Positions 1-11,977 of a stretch of 64,000 nucleotides of DNA are shown in pieces. The stretch spans positions 5,704,001 through 5,768,000 of the forward strand of contig JAWHQI010000068.1 in assembly GCA_033032865.1 (NCBI GenBank). Reading direction: 5' to 3'. How positions within the stretch are numbered: position 1 is the stretch's first letter; every line of letters starts with the position of its first letter. Under the pieces are notes generated by a model. That model had not been told where the DNA came from and did not search any database. It worked only from the letters and a program-made list of their open reading frames with translations. Made by a program: the position numbers and the translations under genes. The stretch comes from Dactylorhiza incarnata (taxonomy: Eukaryota; Streptophyta; Magnoliopsida; Asparagales; Orchidaceae).

Positions 1-1924
1 AAATAATCACTGGATGCGTGGCATTTTCTCCAAGAAAAGCGTACTTTAGAGAATCCGGTAGTTGTTTGAGAGCCGGAAGAATGTTTGGATCAGCAGAATC
101 ACTGGATGGCCCTCCGATTGAATGTGGAATATCGGGCTGGCTCGCATGAGCCCCGTCATTGCCCAAGTCCTCGCGCCGCCAACACATCTCGCAGTCATCC
201 AAATCCACATCGATCTGGTCATCGAATTCTTCAAGCAGCTCAGTCGGTTTGCATTCCATGATCTGGAAGAGTTGCGACGGGTTGTGGACGTTAAAGGATA
301 TAGCGTCCTCCCCCAATCTGAGCGTGAGCTCCCCCTGCTCCACATTAATGATAGCACGAGCTGTAGCGAGAAAGGGCCGCCCCAAGATAATGGGCACCAA
401 AGTATCAACCTTCATGTCGAGGATGACAAAATCGGCTGGAAATGCGAGGCCGTTTACTACTATTGTGAGGTCCTCGACAATTCCAGACGGCTTTTTGATC
501 GACCGATCAGCTAGCTGTAGCATTACCCGTGTCGGCTTCAAGGTCCCTGCACCTAGTTCACGAAAGATAGAGAGTGGCATCAAGTTGATTGATGCCCCCA
601 AATCACAGAGCGCCTGGCTGAAACGGTGATGACCGATCCTGCACGGAATAGTGAAGCAGCCCGGATCTTTGCACTTTGTGGGCATATTGGAGATGATGGC
701 GGAGCACTCCTCAGTGAGGTCGACAGTCTTGAGATCCTCCAACAGTCTCCGCTTCGAAATCAAGTCTTTCAAGAACTTGGAGTAGCCCGGCATTTGAGAA
801 ATGGCTTCAATCAGAGGGATGCTCACTTGCACTCCTTTCATTATTTCCAGGAATTTGCGGAACTGCTTCTCAGATTTCTCGTTTCGCAACCTGTGGGGGA
901 ATGGGGGATGAACAACACTTCCCGAGGGTTGTGCCTCGCTCACGAGGTCTGGCTCAACATGAATCTGAGTCTGCTTCTCGGCCATGTCTGAATTACACTT
1001 GTCAGTGGGCCTCACAAGTGATTCCTGTCGAGGAGGATAGTCAACACCTCTACCGCTTCTCAATCGCATGGTATTCACAGACTCCGGATGCTGACTTGCA
1101 AGCCCAGAAACAACATTGGTAAGAATCCCTATAGTGGAGTGAAGCTGTTGAATTGCGGAAGATTGGTCATTCATTTTATCCAGCATCCCGACCACCAAAG
1201 CTGCTAACGGCTCTGTTTGCCCTGATGGCACGTGACCCGCAGCTTCGTGGAATGTTACTTCGTTAACTTCAGCAGTACTGGGGGAAAGAATGACATGACT
1301 CCAGTGCTGGCTGGTGTGAACAATATTCACGACCACTTCCCACGCGTCCTTCCCCAATTTATTAAACAGGGCCCCTCCGGCTGCCACATCGAATAACAGA
1401 CGGAATTTGTCCAACACGCCGAAATAGAAAATCTGAATTAGAAAGACCTCTGATAGATCTTCACGGTAGCATCCCCGATGCAGGGATTGGAAATGCTCCA
1501 AAGCATCAACTAGAGTCTCCTCCTTTCCCTGACCGAAGGTTATGAGTTCCCTGTACTTGTCCAACACTCGGGTACGGTGTTGAAACTCATGCAAAAATCC
1601 CCCCTCGAGCTGCTTCCATGAGGTCGCCTCTTTTTTTCAGAAATCCCAGTACCAGCTTTTGGCTTTATTATGTAGGGAAAATGAAAATGCTAGGATCTTT
1701 TGCGGGTCGTTTTCAACTCCACTGAATATACTTGTATAGTAAATTTCTAAGAAGTTCTGCATGTGTTGCACCGCATCTTCATGTTTATCCCCACTGAACC
1801 TGCAGTTCCCAGTCATATACTCAATGATGTCGGAGGAAATCCCGAAGTCAAGATCGTTCCTTTGTGCTTGAACCTTTACATCATTTAAACTTCCTTGATA
1901 GATGTATTCCTGGATGGAGGTCAT
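1..1924 (-). pseudogene. Athila-like gag and aspartic protease region, one in-frame stop
   Basis: Read on the minus strand from an ATG at 1922-1924, one frame stays open to the window start except for one TGA at 1637-1639. The first part is capsid-like gag with many aromatic residues (KSWYWDF just before the stop). A hydrophilic linker follows around 900-1250, and then a retropepsin-like domain with CDLGASINLMPLSIF (about 550-620) and the second motif LGRPFLATARAIINVE (about 340-390). Gag packages RNA and the protease cuts the polyprotein inside the virus-like particle. In this family the catalytic Asp-Thr-Gly is replaced by Asp-Leu-Gly, as seen here. The single stop suggests fairly recent decay or occasional readthrough. 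Pol would continue beyond the window. Confidence 0.8.
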
Positions 1925-2099
1925 GCTAGGAATACTTGAAACCCAAAAGATTAGCGCACGATGGAAAGGACGTAGGTAAAAAAAAATGTGCGTATCAAAA
2001 ATAAGCAAAGAAAACAGAGTTAAACAAAGAGAATTAATAAAAGAGACAAGTTCCTCGTGCAACGATTTTTCACGCAGACGAATTCGTCACGTCTGCATT

Positions 2100-2116
2100 C
2101 CCCGGCAACGGCGCCA
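2100..2116 (-). other. Primer binding site, tRNA-Asp type
   Basis: The minus strand reads TGGCGCCGTTGCCGGGG, which is complementary to the 3' end of plant tRNA-Asp(GTC) including CCA. It lies six bases inside the LTR end at 2123, the normal place for minus-strand priming by reverse transcriptase. Confidence 0.85.
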
Positions 2117-2985
2117 AAAACTTGATGCGTGTCGGCAAGTGCACCGGTCGCTGTCAAGTAATAAATGTGGAGAATGGAATCCCCGGATGTTGGTCTCTTG
2201 AGGAATGCAGGTTGGGTGATCGAATCGCGTAGTGTGACTATTGTTACACAAGTGTTAACAAACACAAAACGGGGCTTTGGTTGGTTTTTCCTACTCTTAA
2301 CAACAGTAAAAGAATTGCGGGTCGAAAACACCGCTTCGCAAGGTGAGATGGATGCGACGGCCGCGATGCCATGCTTCGAGAGGCGGATGGAGCGTGCTCA
2401 AGTGCGAGAAGGTGAGGGTCGCAAACACCTCTTCACAAACGTCGTTAGCTCTTGTTAACGCGGATCGAACACCTTGTGTGCGTGAGTGAGTGAGTGGAAA
2501 TGAAGTGATTCACAAGCAAGCAATGATGAGGTGCAAAGAAATATTCATTTCAAATAAACCAAACATCAAACTATTCAGGTTTACAAGATTCAACAATTAC
2601 AACGAAGGAAAGAAGGAAGAGATAACCGATGGGTGAAGACTAGCGGCCGTTCACGGCCGGAATGGTAGGTTGTCGGGCTACCTCCGGACTCGGGCGGACA
2701 ATGCTTCCGGCGTAGAGAAACTGTCACGATTTCTCTATGTAGTTCCGTCGTCTTCTTCCTCAGATTTACTCTTCTTCTCGCCGGACTGGAACGGAAAACA
2801 GTTGCTTGAGGGCTTGCGGATGGTGGAGAACGCTCCCGGACAATGGAGAAAAGCTTGGAATGGTTGGAGAAGACTTCCCCTTGCGTAGGAGATGAAGTGG
2901 AGGTGTCCAAGAAGGGTAGTCGGCGGCGTACGGACTGGGAAATCCGCTCCCGGTGGCTCGATCCCGCCCTAAAAGCGGAGCAGGC

Positions 2986-2994
2986 TTTTATATA
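2986..2994 (-). promoter_or_regulatory. TATA-like box in Athila LTR
   Basis: The minus strand reads TATATAAAA, about 545 bases from the outer LTR end. The palindrome cluster lies immediately upstream. This is the likely core promoter for the genomic RNA; the start site is not determined. Confidence 0.5.
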
Positions 2995-2999
2995 GGCGC

Positions 3000-3295
3000 T
3001 GAAATGAATACTGCGCACGGTCATTGGCGCACGACCAGTGGTCATGCGCACTGGAATTCTGCGATCGTGCGCGCTGCCTGGGCGGAGCCCTGCGAGGAAA
3101 GAAAATTATAAAATACATGTTCGCACGACCAGTGGCGCACGACCAGTGGTCGTGCGCACTATCGTAAGTGGTCGTGCGATAAGCCAGACAGAACTCATAA
3201 AAAGGGCGTTAAGTGCGCACGATCACTGGCGCACGACCAGTTGTCGTGCGCGCCGGAGCCAGTGATCGTGCGCAGTATTCCTGTACAGAATTATA
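3000..3295. repeat. Palindrome cluster in Athila LTR U3
   Basis: Repeated copies of CGCACGACCAGTGGTCGTGCG and close variants, some perfect dyads and some head-to-head half sites separated by a few bases. The same motif family recurs in the Tekay LTRs at 29945-30205 and 36592-36832. Function unknown. Confidence 0.8.
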
Positions 3296-3540
3296 CCGGG
3301 AACACCTGCACGACACCTGTTCCAGCATACAACACCGGTCTAGCCACTGAAAGTGGGACTTAACAGCACATGAAAACTAATAACGAAATTAAGCACGAAA
3401 TCACACCAAAACGGGCCAAAAGTGCACCTAGCATAGAATGATCAATATGAACTATAACAGGGCTAAAGTGCGGTGAAATGACTAAATAAACGGCCCAGAT
3501 GAGTCCATAAAAGTGTATATGATCAGGACTCATCATGTAG

Positions 3541-4565
3541 CTTACGGTGAAGTGTTATATCGGCAAGGTGTGGTGCGACGTCATCCCCATGGATGTTTGT
3601 CATGTACTACTAGGACGACCGTGGCTTTATGATTATGACGCGACCCATTTCTTACGAGCCAACACATACGAGTTTAAGTTTAATGGTAAGACCATTGTCT
3701 TGAAACCCTCACCGCCTAAGGATCCGTCGATTGCCTCCAAAGACATAATTGTGCCTGCGGAAAAGAAAACAATAGGCTTGATAAGTAGGAAGGAATTAGA
3801 GCGTGAGACCTTCTTGAATGACGTCATCTATGCTTTAGTATGTCTACAAGCTAAGGACGATTCACTATCTTTAGAGAACCTACCGTTATCTCTGCGAACA
3901 CTTTTGGAAGAGTATAAGGACGTCTATCCGGTGGACTTACCATCTGAGTTGCCACCCAGGAGGGAAATCCATCATGAGATTGATTTCATCCCGGGCTCAT
4001 CATTGCCTAATCTCCCCCATTATCGACTCAATCCCGCCGTACATAATGAATTACAAACTTTAATTTCAGATTTATTAGCAAAGGGATATATCCGCCATAG
4101 TAAGAGTCCATGTGCCGTCCCTGAACTTTTGGTCCCAAAAAAAGATAAGTCTTGGAGATTGTGTGTAGACTACCGGGCCATAAATAAAATTACTGTTAAA
4201 TATAGGTTTCCCATCCCACGTTTGGACGATTTATTAGATATGTTATCTGGAGCCACCATATTCTCAAAGTTGGATTTTAAAAGTGGTTACCAGCAAATAA
4301 GTATACGGGAGGGAGACGAATGGAAAACGACATTTATGTCTAAGGATGGGCTCTATGAGTGTTTCGTGCTTGGAGAGGGGCTCACCAACGGACCGAGTAC
4401 TTTCTCGCAGTTAATGACCCAAATATTTAAACCATATATGGGAAAATTTGTAGAGGTCTATTTCGATGACATCTTAGTATTTAGTCTCTCGCCGATGGAC
4501 CATGAAGAACATTTGAGGACGATCCTTACTACATTGCTCCAAGAAACTTTATTTATTAATCTTAA
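3541..4565 (+). pseudogene. Chromovirus protease end and reverse transcriptase, N-terminal part
   Basis: One open frame. Residues near the start show the second retropepsin motif LLGRPWLYD. About residues 120-350 are reverse transcriptase: the palm entry motif LPPRREI, then [32 protein letters not shown] and the catalytic strand VYFDDILVF (metal-binding Asp-Asp; the usual second residue Val or Ile is Phe here). The expected FGL(T/S)NAP region reads [11 protein letters not shown], so it is altered. The frame stops making sense at 4565 where the copia LTR begins; the remainder of the domain is at 13981 onward. The left end is cut by the Athila LTR, so no genuine start is present. Confidence 0.85.
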
Positions 4566-6205
4566 TGTTGGATATATTGCCCTCAATAGTACCTTGATTT
4601 GAAGAGGCATCACTCTCAATGCTAAGGACATATTGTATTTGATGAGCTATACTTGTGTAAGATATACAGGTGTAGGTGACTCAAAAGAAAGGGCCAAACA
4701 TGCCCTTAGATGTGGAGAAATCATCTTCCAAAAGATGAAGTTTTGTCTCAGCCGAACCGCTGAGACGAGGGGGGCAAAAACGCTGAGACGAGGAGCCGTC
4801 TCAGCATATCCGCTGAGAAGAAGGTGCCTACGCTGAGAAGTTCATTATACGCTAAGAATCAGCGTGGTCGTCGAACTAGGCTCGACATTCGTCGAACTGG
4901 GCTCGACATTCGTCGAACGCTGAACGCCGTTCGTCGACCGCTGAGACGAGATCAAAGCTGAAGCCGCTGAGAAGACACACTAGGCAAGATTGTCGAATGC
5001 TGAACGTCATTCGACAAACTCTGAGACGAGGAGCGGTCTCAGCGGAGCCGCTGAGAAGACACACAAGGCTAGTTTGTCGAGCGCTGAGCTGGCAAGATCG
5101 TCGAACGCAGGGGACAGCTGGTTCGTCGAACGCAGAGTGTTCCACGTTCATCGAGCGCAGTCCTTCTCTACGGAAAAGTAGTGGGGCGGGTCCTGCGGCT
5201 AGGACTAGTTGCAGAAAAGTTGTGTGGGGTCCACCATCTTCTCCCATACCTCTCAGCTGATCAGCTAAGAGCCGTTGAAGATCAGAGATGTATAAAAGGA
5301 AGAGTTAGGGCACATTTGAAGCTCTCGGCAACGTGCGAAAAAGATCAACTGTTACATTGACGGCTGAAGCTCTCGTCTTCTTCCTCCTGCTCACTGAACA
5401 AGAAGAAGAAGAAAACAGAGAAAGAAAGTTAGATCCTTTGCAAGAAGGAGCAAGGTGATCTTCCATCACTCTGTCGAAGAGGAAGATCAAGTTAGTAGAT
5501 GGCATCGACATCTTCAGCTACAGGAAGCACACACAGTGCAGGATCTACAGGAGAGTATCTCTACTATAGAATACTTCTAAATCATTTTTCTATAGGGCAT
5601 TTTGCCTGAGCTGTAAGACCTTTTGGTGTGAGATTGTAGGAACCTGAGGGTTGTGAGTTGTAGGGCTGAAGGCCTGAGTGTAGGATCTGGAGCAGATCTG
5701 AGGTAGGGATTAACAGACTGAGGTAGGACCAGGAGCTGGTTCGAGCTGTAGGAGGAGGAGTCCTCTGAGTGGTAGGACCTGGGAGAGGTCTGAGTTGTAC
5801 GACATTATTGTCTGAGCTGTAGGAGGTGTTATCCTCTGAGTTTGTAGGGCAGCTGTGCCTGAGGTATGAGCTGGAGATAGCTCTGAGTTGTAGGGACTTG
5901 TATCCTGAGGTAGGATCATTCTTGATCTGAGAAGTTCTGAGGAACTTGTGATGTAAGCTCTTTGAGCCGAGTTTGGAGAAGTTGGCCCTGTCTAACACAC
6001 TGTTAGAAGGGTGGAGGGGGAACGTGGACTACCCATAGACACACTGTCTTTGGGGAACCACTATAAATTATTGTGTGCTTTCTGTGTTTGCTGATTTGCT
6101 TGAACCAACTCTGAAAATAGCTAAAGCTAATCAAGTAAAATTTAAAAGACCTATTCACCCCCCCCCCCTCTAGGTGACTTAGACTTCAAACCTTATATTC
6201 TTTCA
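4566..6205 (+). repeat. 5' LTR of SIRE-like element
   Basis: 1640 bp, TGTTGG to TTCTTTCA. Upstream of the TATA box lies a block of short inverted motifs (CTCAGCGGAGCCGCTGAG, and GAGACG paired with CGTCTC) plus repeated TCGTCGAACG (4745-5160). Downstream, 5590-5960 is a degenerate direct-repeat block built on CTGAGxTGTAGGA. A poly-C run precedes the end. ORFs here are by-products of repeats, not genes. Confidence 0.93.
5291..5297 (+). promoter_or_regulatory. TATA box of SIRE-like 5' LTR
   Basis: TATAAAA in a good context and matched by TATAAAA at 13063-13069 in the 3' LTR. The palindrome cluster ends about 130 bases upstream. Confidence 0.65.
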
Positions 6206-6207
6206 AG

Positions 6208-6220
6208 TGGTATCAGAGGC
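6208..6220 (+). other. Primer binding site, initiator Met tRNA type
   Basis: TGGTATCAGAGGC starts two bases after the LTR end. It matches the usual plant retrotransposon site for initiator Met tRNA, with one extra G. Confidence 0.85.
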
Positions 6221-6285
6221 AGGTTGGTCAAAAAGGACTTAACAGTCTGACCAGATCCTAAAAGGTTTAGTCTAGTCAATTCCCA

Positions 6286-8451
6286 ATGGCCTCTAGTGTA
6301 ATGCAGAAGGAGATGAGCTCAATGAAACTGCCCATATGTAACAAAGCCAACTTTGGCATATGGAAGTAGAGGGTTAGGCTGTACATGGAAGCCTCAGACC
6401 CTAGAATCTACATTACTGTTCAGGAAGGCCCCTTTATTATCACAAAACCCTCCACTGTTGATCCTACCAGGCAAGTAGGCAAACCATACACTGAAATGAC
6501 CAAGGATGAGATAGCATGGCTACTATGGATTAGAGGGCTCAAAATATCATAGTCAATGCTATTAATGACTCAACTTTTAAAAATTTAGTGCACTGTGCAT
6601 CTGCTAAGGAGATGTGGGATACACTGATTGTGTACATGGAAGGGACTGAAGATGTGAGGAATGACAGGAAGTCACTCCTCAATCAGGAATATGAAGCTTT
6701 CAGGCAGCAAGGGCAGGAGAGCATCTCCATGTGTTATGAAAGGTTCTTTAGAATAATAAATGAACTAAGAACATATGAGAGAGTGTTCACAAATTATGAG
6801 CTGAATGATAAGTTTCTCAAATCTCTAACAAGAGATTGGGACACAAAAATTTGTGCCATAAGGGAGGTGGCAAAGCTGACTAAAACTCCTCCCCAAACTC
6901 TCTATGGAAAGCTGCTCTCCTATGAAATGCAACTGACTTCCAGGAAGGAAGAAGAGCAGAAGGCAAAGGGTGATACCAGGGAGAATTCCCTGGCCTTCAA
7001 GGCTGAAAGCTCAAGAAGAGGGAGAGAAGGCTCACTCACCTCCGAGAAGATCTGCTGAACCAGAAGATTCTGAGCCTAGCTCATCAAGCTCCTCTTCTTC
7101 TGATGAAGAAATTGCTGTTCTTACAAGGCACTTCAGAAAGCTGCTGAAGAGGAAGCAATGGAAGAATAAGCCTTCCTCCTCACATCACAATAAGGAGGAC
7201 AGCAAGGAGTCAAAGCATCACTCCAGAAGTGACAGGTATGAGTCTAACTCAAAACATAATTCTTCCAAAGTTGTTTGCTATTGCTGCAGCAAGCCTGGGC
7301 ATGTCATTGCTAACTGCCCTGTGAAGAGAAGAGAGAAGGATGAGAGGAAGACTCATCATTCAAGGAGCAAGAAAGGAGAGAAATCCTTTCTAGCTAAGAA
7401 GAAGAAGAAGAGCTGGAGTGAATCAGACTCTAGCTCATCAGAATCTGAAATGGAAGAAGCCCTCATTGGGCTGGTTGCTGTTGAAGAAACTGTTGTTGGC
7501 AGGATGGGAGTCAGGGCCTCTCTATCACATTCAGACAGATATGTAGAGGAGGATGAGGTCATTCACAATGACCATGGGCTGATGGCTCTAACTAAAGATG
7601 AGGACAGCCACAATAATTCTGAACATGAGCAGGTATTAATTCATTCCATATCCTCTTCTGATTATGAGACTAGTCTAGAATCTGATGCACCTCCATCAAT
7701 TGATGGAAGAGGCAAGGATGCTGAGGAAGAATTCAATCAACTGATTGATAAGTATGGTATTCTTTTGGAAGCTCTAAAGAAGGGCAAGAAGCTTGCCAAG
7801 AGGCAAGCCCAGGAAATTGTTTCCCTCAAGATGACTAAGGATGTCAACACTGAACCTACCACCCTGGTGGCTCAGATGATTATACAGATTAACCATCTTC
7901 AAGGGTTAAATATTATGCAATTAAGCACTATTTCCCTGAAGAACAAGGTCATCAAGGACCTTGAAGAAAAGCTTGAGAAGGAGAAGAGCCTAGTGGCTCA
8001 ACTCTCCAAGCCCAAATCTGTGCTTCCCCTTTTTGACACCTTCTCCTCTCAAACCAATAGGAGAGGACCTGGATTCAACAAGATGGAAGTAGGAGAAGGG
8101 AGTGGAGTAAAGAGCAAGAAGAAGGCTAAGCCTCAACCCACCTCTCAAAAGGTGATGCTTCCTTCCAACAGGTATGACCATGAAGGCATTCATGGTCACT
8201 GGAAGATTGGGAGTTACTATAGGAAGGTAAATGCTCCTTCCCATAGTAAAAGAGAGGGCATGGGTTTGAGAGCAATGAAAGCTCACCATGAGGAAATACA
8301 AATGGCCCAATCTGGACCATTTATTTTTGGTTCTTCAGCACCTTCAGTCAAGAATAAGGAAGCAAGCACTTCCAAATCTGCCTCAGCAAAAAGCAAGACT
8401 ACTGTCAAATCTGTTGACAAGGCCTGCTGCCCAGAGTCTGATTCCCTCTGA
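6286..8451 (+). pseudogene. SIRE-like gag, broken
   Basis: The ATG at 6286 begins MASSVMQKEMSSMKLP, a typical copia gag start. An in-frame TAG follows at 6367-6369, a frameshift between about 6500 and 6550, and a second shift near 6970. The capsid part (about 6588-6960) contains the gag helix region around DWDTKICAIREV. The long part (6970-8451) is Ser/Lys/Glu-rich, carries a zinc knuckle CYCCSKPGHVIANC (about 7276-7317) and then acidic and coiled-coil stretches (LEEKLEKEKSLVAQL near 7960-8005). Gag forms the cytoplasmic particle and binds RNA. A gag this long is characteristic of the SIRE lineage. Confidence 0.85.
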
Positions 8452-10195
8452 CCTAGTATGGCTACTAAGCAAAGCTAGCTGAGGCCATCAGGACAAATAG
8501 CAGCAAGACAATCCACAAATTATCCTTTAGTCAGATTATTGCTGAAAGAAACAGGAAGAATGCTGCAGTGTCCTCTGCTGAACATGTGCACAGTGCTGTA
8601 CTTATTCGGAAAAATGCTCAGAAAAGGAGATACAATATTCATGATTGTTGGTGTTGTGGCAAGGTTGGACACTTTGCCATAGATTGTTGGTACAACCCCA
8701 ATGTACCTATTGCAAAGACTTTCCTGCTAGGAGGGTAGCTAGTGTGAGAGTATCTCATCAAACTAACAGGCACCTAGGACCCAAAACTCTTTGGGATCCT
8801 AAGGATAACTAAATCCTTCTTTGCAGGGTAGTTCAAGTACCAATATCAATCAAATATGGTACTTGGACAGTGGGTGCTCAAAGCACATGACAGGAACTAG
8901 GAGTCTCCTATAGGATTACAAGCCTGTGAAGAATGGACCCAAAGTCATCTTTGGGGGGTCAGAAAAGGGAGTCACCAGAGGTTATGGTATGATCACTAAT
9001 GGCATAGTCTCTTTCACAAAATTAGCTTATGTTGAAGGGTTGCAACACAACCTTGTCAGCATAAGCCAACTGTGTGATCTTGGCCATGTCATTGAATTTC
9101 ACAATGATAAGTGCCTCATCAAAAGGTCTGATGACTTGGAGATCATTCTTTCAGGCACTAGGAGTGGAAATATTTATTGTTTAGATTTCTTCTGCAAATC
9201 TTTTTCCTCTCTTGTATGTCTTGTAGCAGATGAGAGTGATTCTCTATGTGTTCAATGGCACAAGAGACTTGCCCACATCAACTACAAGAAAATGCATAGA
9301 CTATTCCCTAAGAACTTGGTTAGAAATAGTCCTAATTTAAAATGTGTTAAAAATGGCCCATGTCATGCTTGCCAAATGGGTAAGCAAATAAGGGCCACTT
9401 TTAAAAGTATTGGCTACAAAGACACTAAGAGATGTCTTTATCTATTGCACATGGACTTGTTTGGTCCTATGCCAATTCAAAGCTTAGGAGGGAAGTTGTA
9501 TACCTTAGTGATTGTTGATGATCACTCAAGATATACATGGGTATTTTTCCTTAGGAAGAAATCTGATACTCTAAATGTCTTCATAAGCCATGTCAAGGCC
9601 ATTCAGAATTACTTGCAATGTACTGTGGTCAGAACTAGTTTGACCATGGCACAGAGTTTAAATCTGAAGCCATGACAAGATTCTGTCAAGAACTAGGTAT
9701 CTTTCAAGAATTTTCCTCTCCAAGGACCCCACAACAAAATGGGGTGGCTGAGAGGAGGAATAGATCATTGATAGAAGCTGGGAGAACATTGCTTAGTGAC
9801 TCTTCACTCCCAGAATATTTCTGGGCTGAAGTAGTCAATACTTCCTGTTATGTTCTCAATAGAGCTTCCATCAATAAAGATCATGGAATTACCCCCTATG
9901 AGATTTTAAATGGCAAACAACCAACAATTTCATACTTAGGATCTTTGGATCTAATTGCTACATTCTAAACAATGGAAAAGCTCAGTTAACCAAGTTTGAT
10001 GAAAAATGCAACATGGGGATTCTGGTTGGATATAGCTCACATAGTAGAGCCTATAGGGTATATAACAAGAAAACTCATGTTGTGGAAGAGTCCATGCATG
10101 TAGTATTTGATGAGTCCAGCCTAGTCTACATGGGCTGGCCCAGTTCTTCTGTTCGGACAGGAAGTGAAGATGCAATGGAAGAACTATCCATATAA
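8452..10195 (+). pseudogene. SIRE-like protease and integrase, broken
   Basis: A second zinc knuckle, CWCCGKVGHFAIDC, lies at about 8645-8690. The protease motif WYLDSGCSKHMTG starts at 8857 and is followed by an in-frame TAG at 8911-8913. 8926-9675 carries the pre-integrase region, the zinc-binding WHKRLAHINYKKM with a downstream Cys pair (CHACQMGK), and the first catalytic Asp of integrase (MDLFGPM). A frameshift near 9640 disrupts the second Asp region. 9672-9968 has the third catalytic residue in TPQQNGVAERRNR. Another shift near 9950 leads to the C-terminal VGYSSHSRAYRVYN domain, ending at a TAA at 10193-10195. Integrase joins cDNA to the chromosome; this copy cannot encode it. Confidence 0.85.
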
Positions 10196-10252
10196 GAACA
10201 TTCCAGCAACAATAAAGCAAATCCTGATGCAGAAGTTAAAGAAGAAGCAGAG

Positions 10253-11977
10253 GTGCAAGATGCTGAAGATGCTGAAGAAGTTGCTGAACCAGTTGAAGAA
10301 GTTCAGCAAGTTGAGCACAGATTTCCTGCAGCTACAAGACATCTAAGGGATCATCCCTTAGAACAGATTATTGGAAATGTCCAGCAAGGTGTGACAACCA
10401 GAAGCAGAGCTCATAATGAGGCCCTGTTCCTCAGTTTTCTGTCACAGGTAGAGCCTAAGAAGTTTGAAGAGGCCAATATGGATCCATTCTGGATCCAGGC
10501 AATGCAGGAAGAACTGTTGCAATTCAAAAGATGCAAAGAATGGAAATTGGTGCCAAGACCACAAGGACACAACATCATTGGCACCAAATGGATCTTCAGA
10601 AATAAGATGGATGAGAATGGAACAATCATCAAGAACAAGGCAAGGCTTGTTGCAAAGGGATACAGGCAAGAGGAAGGGATTGACTTTGATCAAACCTTTG
10701 CCCCAGTTGCAAGGTTGGAGGCGATAAGATTATTCCTTGCACATGCATCCCATAAAGGCTTCAAAGTATATCAAATGGATGTCAAGTCAGCATTACTAAA
10801 TGGAAATCTGAAAGAGGAAGTATATGTAGAGCAGCCATCAGGTTTTGTCCATCCTACTCTCACTTCTCATGCCTATTTTCTTAAGAAAGCCCTGTATGGT
10901 CTTAAGCAAGCCCCAAGGGCTTGGTATGAGACATTGTCTAGCTTTCTCATCAAGAACAAGTTCTTGAGGGGAAAGATAAATAACACATTGTTTCTTAGGG
11001 AAACAAGGGGCAAGATTCTCCTAGTCCAAATATATGTTGATGACATAATTTTTGGGTCTACTGATGACAACCTCTACAAGAGATTTGCTAATCTAATGCA
11101 GGGGGAGTTTGAGATGAGCAGTATGGGTGAGCTCAAATATTTCCTTGGGTTCCATGTGAAACAGTCTGAGGATGGAATCTTCATTTCCCAAACTAAGTAC
11201 ACCAAGAAGCTCATCAAGAAATTTGGGATGGAATCTTCTTCCACTATGAGGACACCCATGGGATCTAATGTATCATTAGACAAGGATGAAAAGGGGAAGG
11301 CCTTTGATGAGTCCATGTACAGGTGTATCATTGGATCCCTGTTGTACTTAACTGCGAGTAGGCCAGACATTATGTATTCTACATGTGTTTGTGCTAGGCA
11401 TCAGGCCTGTCCTAAGGAGTCTCACTACACCTCTGTGAAGAGGATCTTGAGATACCTCAAGGGAAGCCTGAATCATGGCCTTTGGTACCCTAGAAATAAT
11501 GATTTTGAACTGATAGGCTACTCAGATGCAGATTTTGCAGGATGCAAAGAGGACAGGAAAAGCACAAGTGGCACCTGTCAATTCCTAGGGAGGAGGCTGG
11601 TCTCATGGAGCAGCAAAAAGCAAACCAGTGTGGCCATATCCATTGCTGAGTCAGAGTACATTGCAGCAGGTAGCTGTTGTGCTCAAATTCAGTGGATCCA
11701 ACATCAGTTGAAAGACTACAGCATCAAGGTAAGACATTCTCCCCTGATGTGTGACTCATCCAGTGCAATTTCTATTGCTAAGAATCCTATTTCCCATAGC
11801 AGGACCAAGTACATAGAAATTAGGTATCATTTTATTAGGGAGCATGTAGAGTGTGAAAATATCAAACTTGAATATGTCCCTACAGACAATCAAGTAGCTG
11901 ATATCTTCACTAAGCCATTGGATGAGGCCAAGTTTAATGATTTCAAGATAGAACTAGGGATGTTGAGTGTAGACTAG
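10253..11977 (+). CDS. Copia reverse transcriptase and RNase H, open frame
   Basis: 574 codons without a stop, in the frame of the preceding integrase tail (one TAA at 10193-10195 separates them), so this is the surviving end of the polyprotein rather than a separate gene. Reverse transcriptase: [60 protein letters not shown], and the catalytic [10 protein letters not shown] (about residues 260-270). RNase H begins near SRPDIMY with YSDADFAGC and the later IAESEYIAA and [12 protein letters not shown] motifs, ending with [13 protein letters not shown]. All key acidic residues appear present. The annotated start is only where the frame opens; no true initiation is implied. Confidence 0.9.
   Translation: MQDAEDAEEVAEPVEEVQQVEHRFPAATRHLRDHPLEQIIGNVQQGVTTRSRAHNEALFLSFLSQVEPKKFEEANMDPFWIQAMQEELLQFKRCKEWKLVPRPQGHNIIGTKWIFRNKMDENGTIIKNKARLVAKGYRQEEGIDFDQTFAPVARLEAIRLFLAHASHKGFKVYQMDVKSALLNGNLKEEVYVEQPSGFVHPTLTSHAYFLKKALYGLKQAPRAWYETLSSFLIKNKFLRGKINNTLFLRETRGKILLVQIYVDDIIFGSTDDNLYKRFANLMQGEFEMSSMGELKYFLGFHVKQSEDGIFISQTKYTKKLIKKFGMESSSTMRTPMGSNVSLDKDEKGKAFDESMYRCIIGSLLYLTASRPDIMYSTCVCARHQACPKESHYTSVKRILRYLKGSLNHGLWYPRNNDFELIGYSDADFAGCKEDRKSTSGTCQFLGRRLVSWSSKKQTSVAISIAESEYIAAGSCCAQIQWIQHQLKDYSIKVRHSPLMCDSSSAISIAKNPISHSRTKYIEIRYHFIREHVECENIKLEYVPTDNQVADIFTKPLDEAKFNDFKIELGMLSVD

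Larger units (their letters stand above)
1..3535 (-). mobile_element. Athila-like Ty3/gypsy retrotransposon, 5' half
   Basis: Seen: on the minus strand an LTR (2123-3535), a primer binding site six bases inside it, and then gag-protease coding sequence running off the window start. The LTR ends are TGATG and CATCA. The element sits in chromovirus pol, and the five bases TGTAG at 3536-3540 are the expected site of one target duplication copy; the other copy lies outside the window. Known: a primer site matching tRNA-Asp and a retropepsin with the DLGASINLMP signature are typical of the Athila lineage. Inferred: the rest of pol and the 3' LTR lie to the left. Only the lineage name is uncertain. 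Confidence 0.85.
2123..3535 (-). repeat. 5' LTR of the Athila-like element
   Basis: A segment of about 1413 bp with matching inverted ends (TGATG and CATCA on the plus strand). It is followed on its inner side by the primer site and on its outer side by chromovirus coding sequence. It contains a TATA-like box near 2990, and upstream of that (3000-3295) a dense cluster of palindromes. No second LTR copy is in the window, so the ends rest on the TG/CA rule and the primer site spacing. Confidence 0.8.

Noticed and set aside
2100..2116. tRNA-like sequence
   Set aside because: Only the 3' 17 bases of tRNA-Asp are matched, next to an LTR end; it is a primer site, not a tRNA gene.
4633..5511. Several ORFs of 60-120 codons on both strands (also at 12703-13280)
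   Set aside because: They lie in SIRE-like LTR repeats, recur in both LTRs and match no protein; they result from reiterated motifs.
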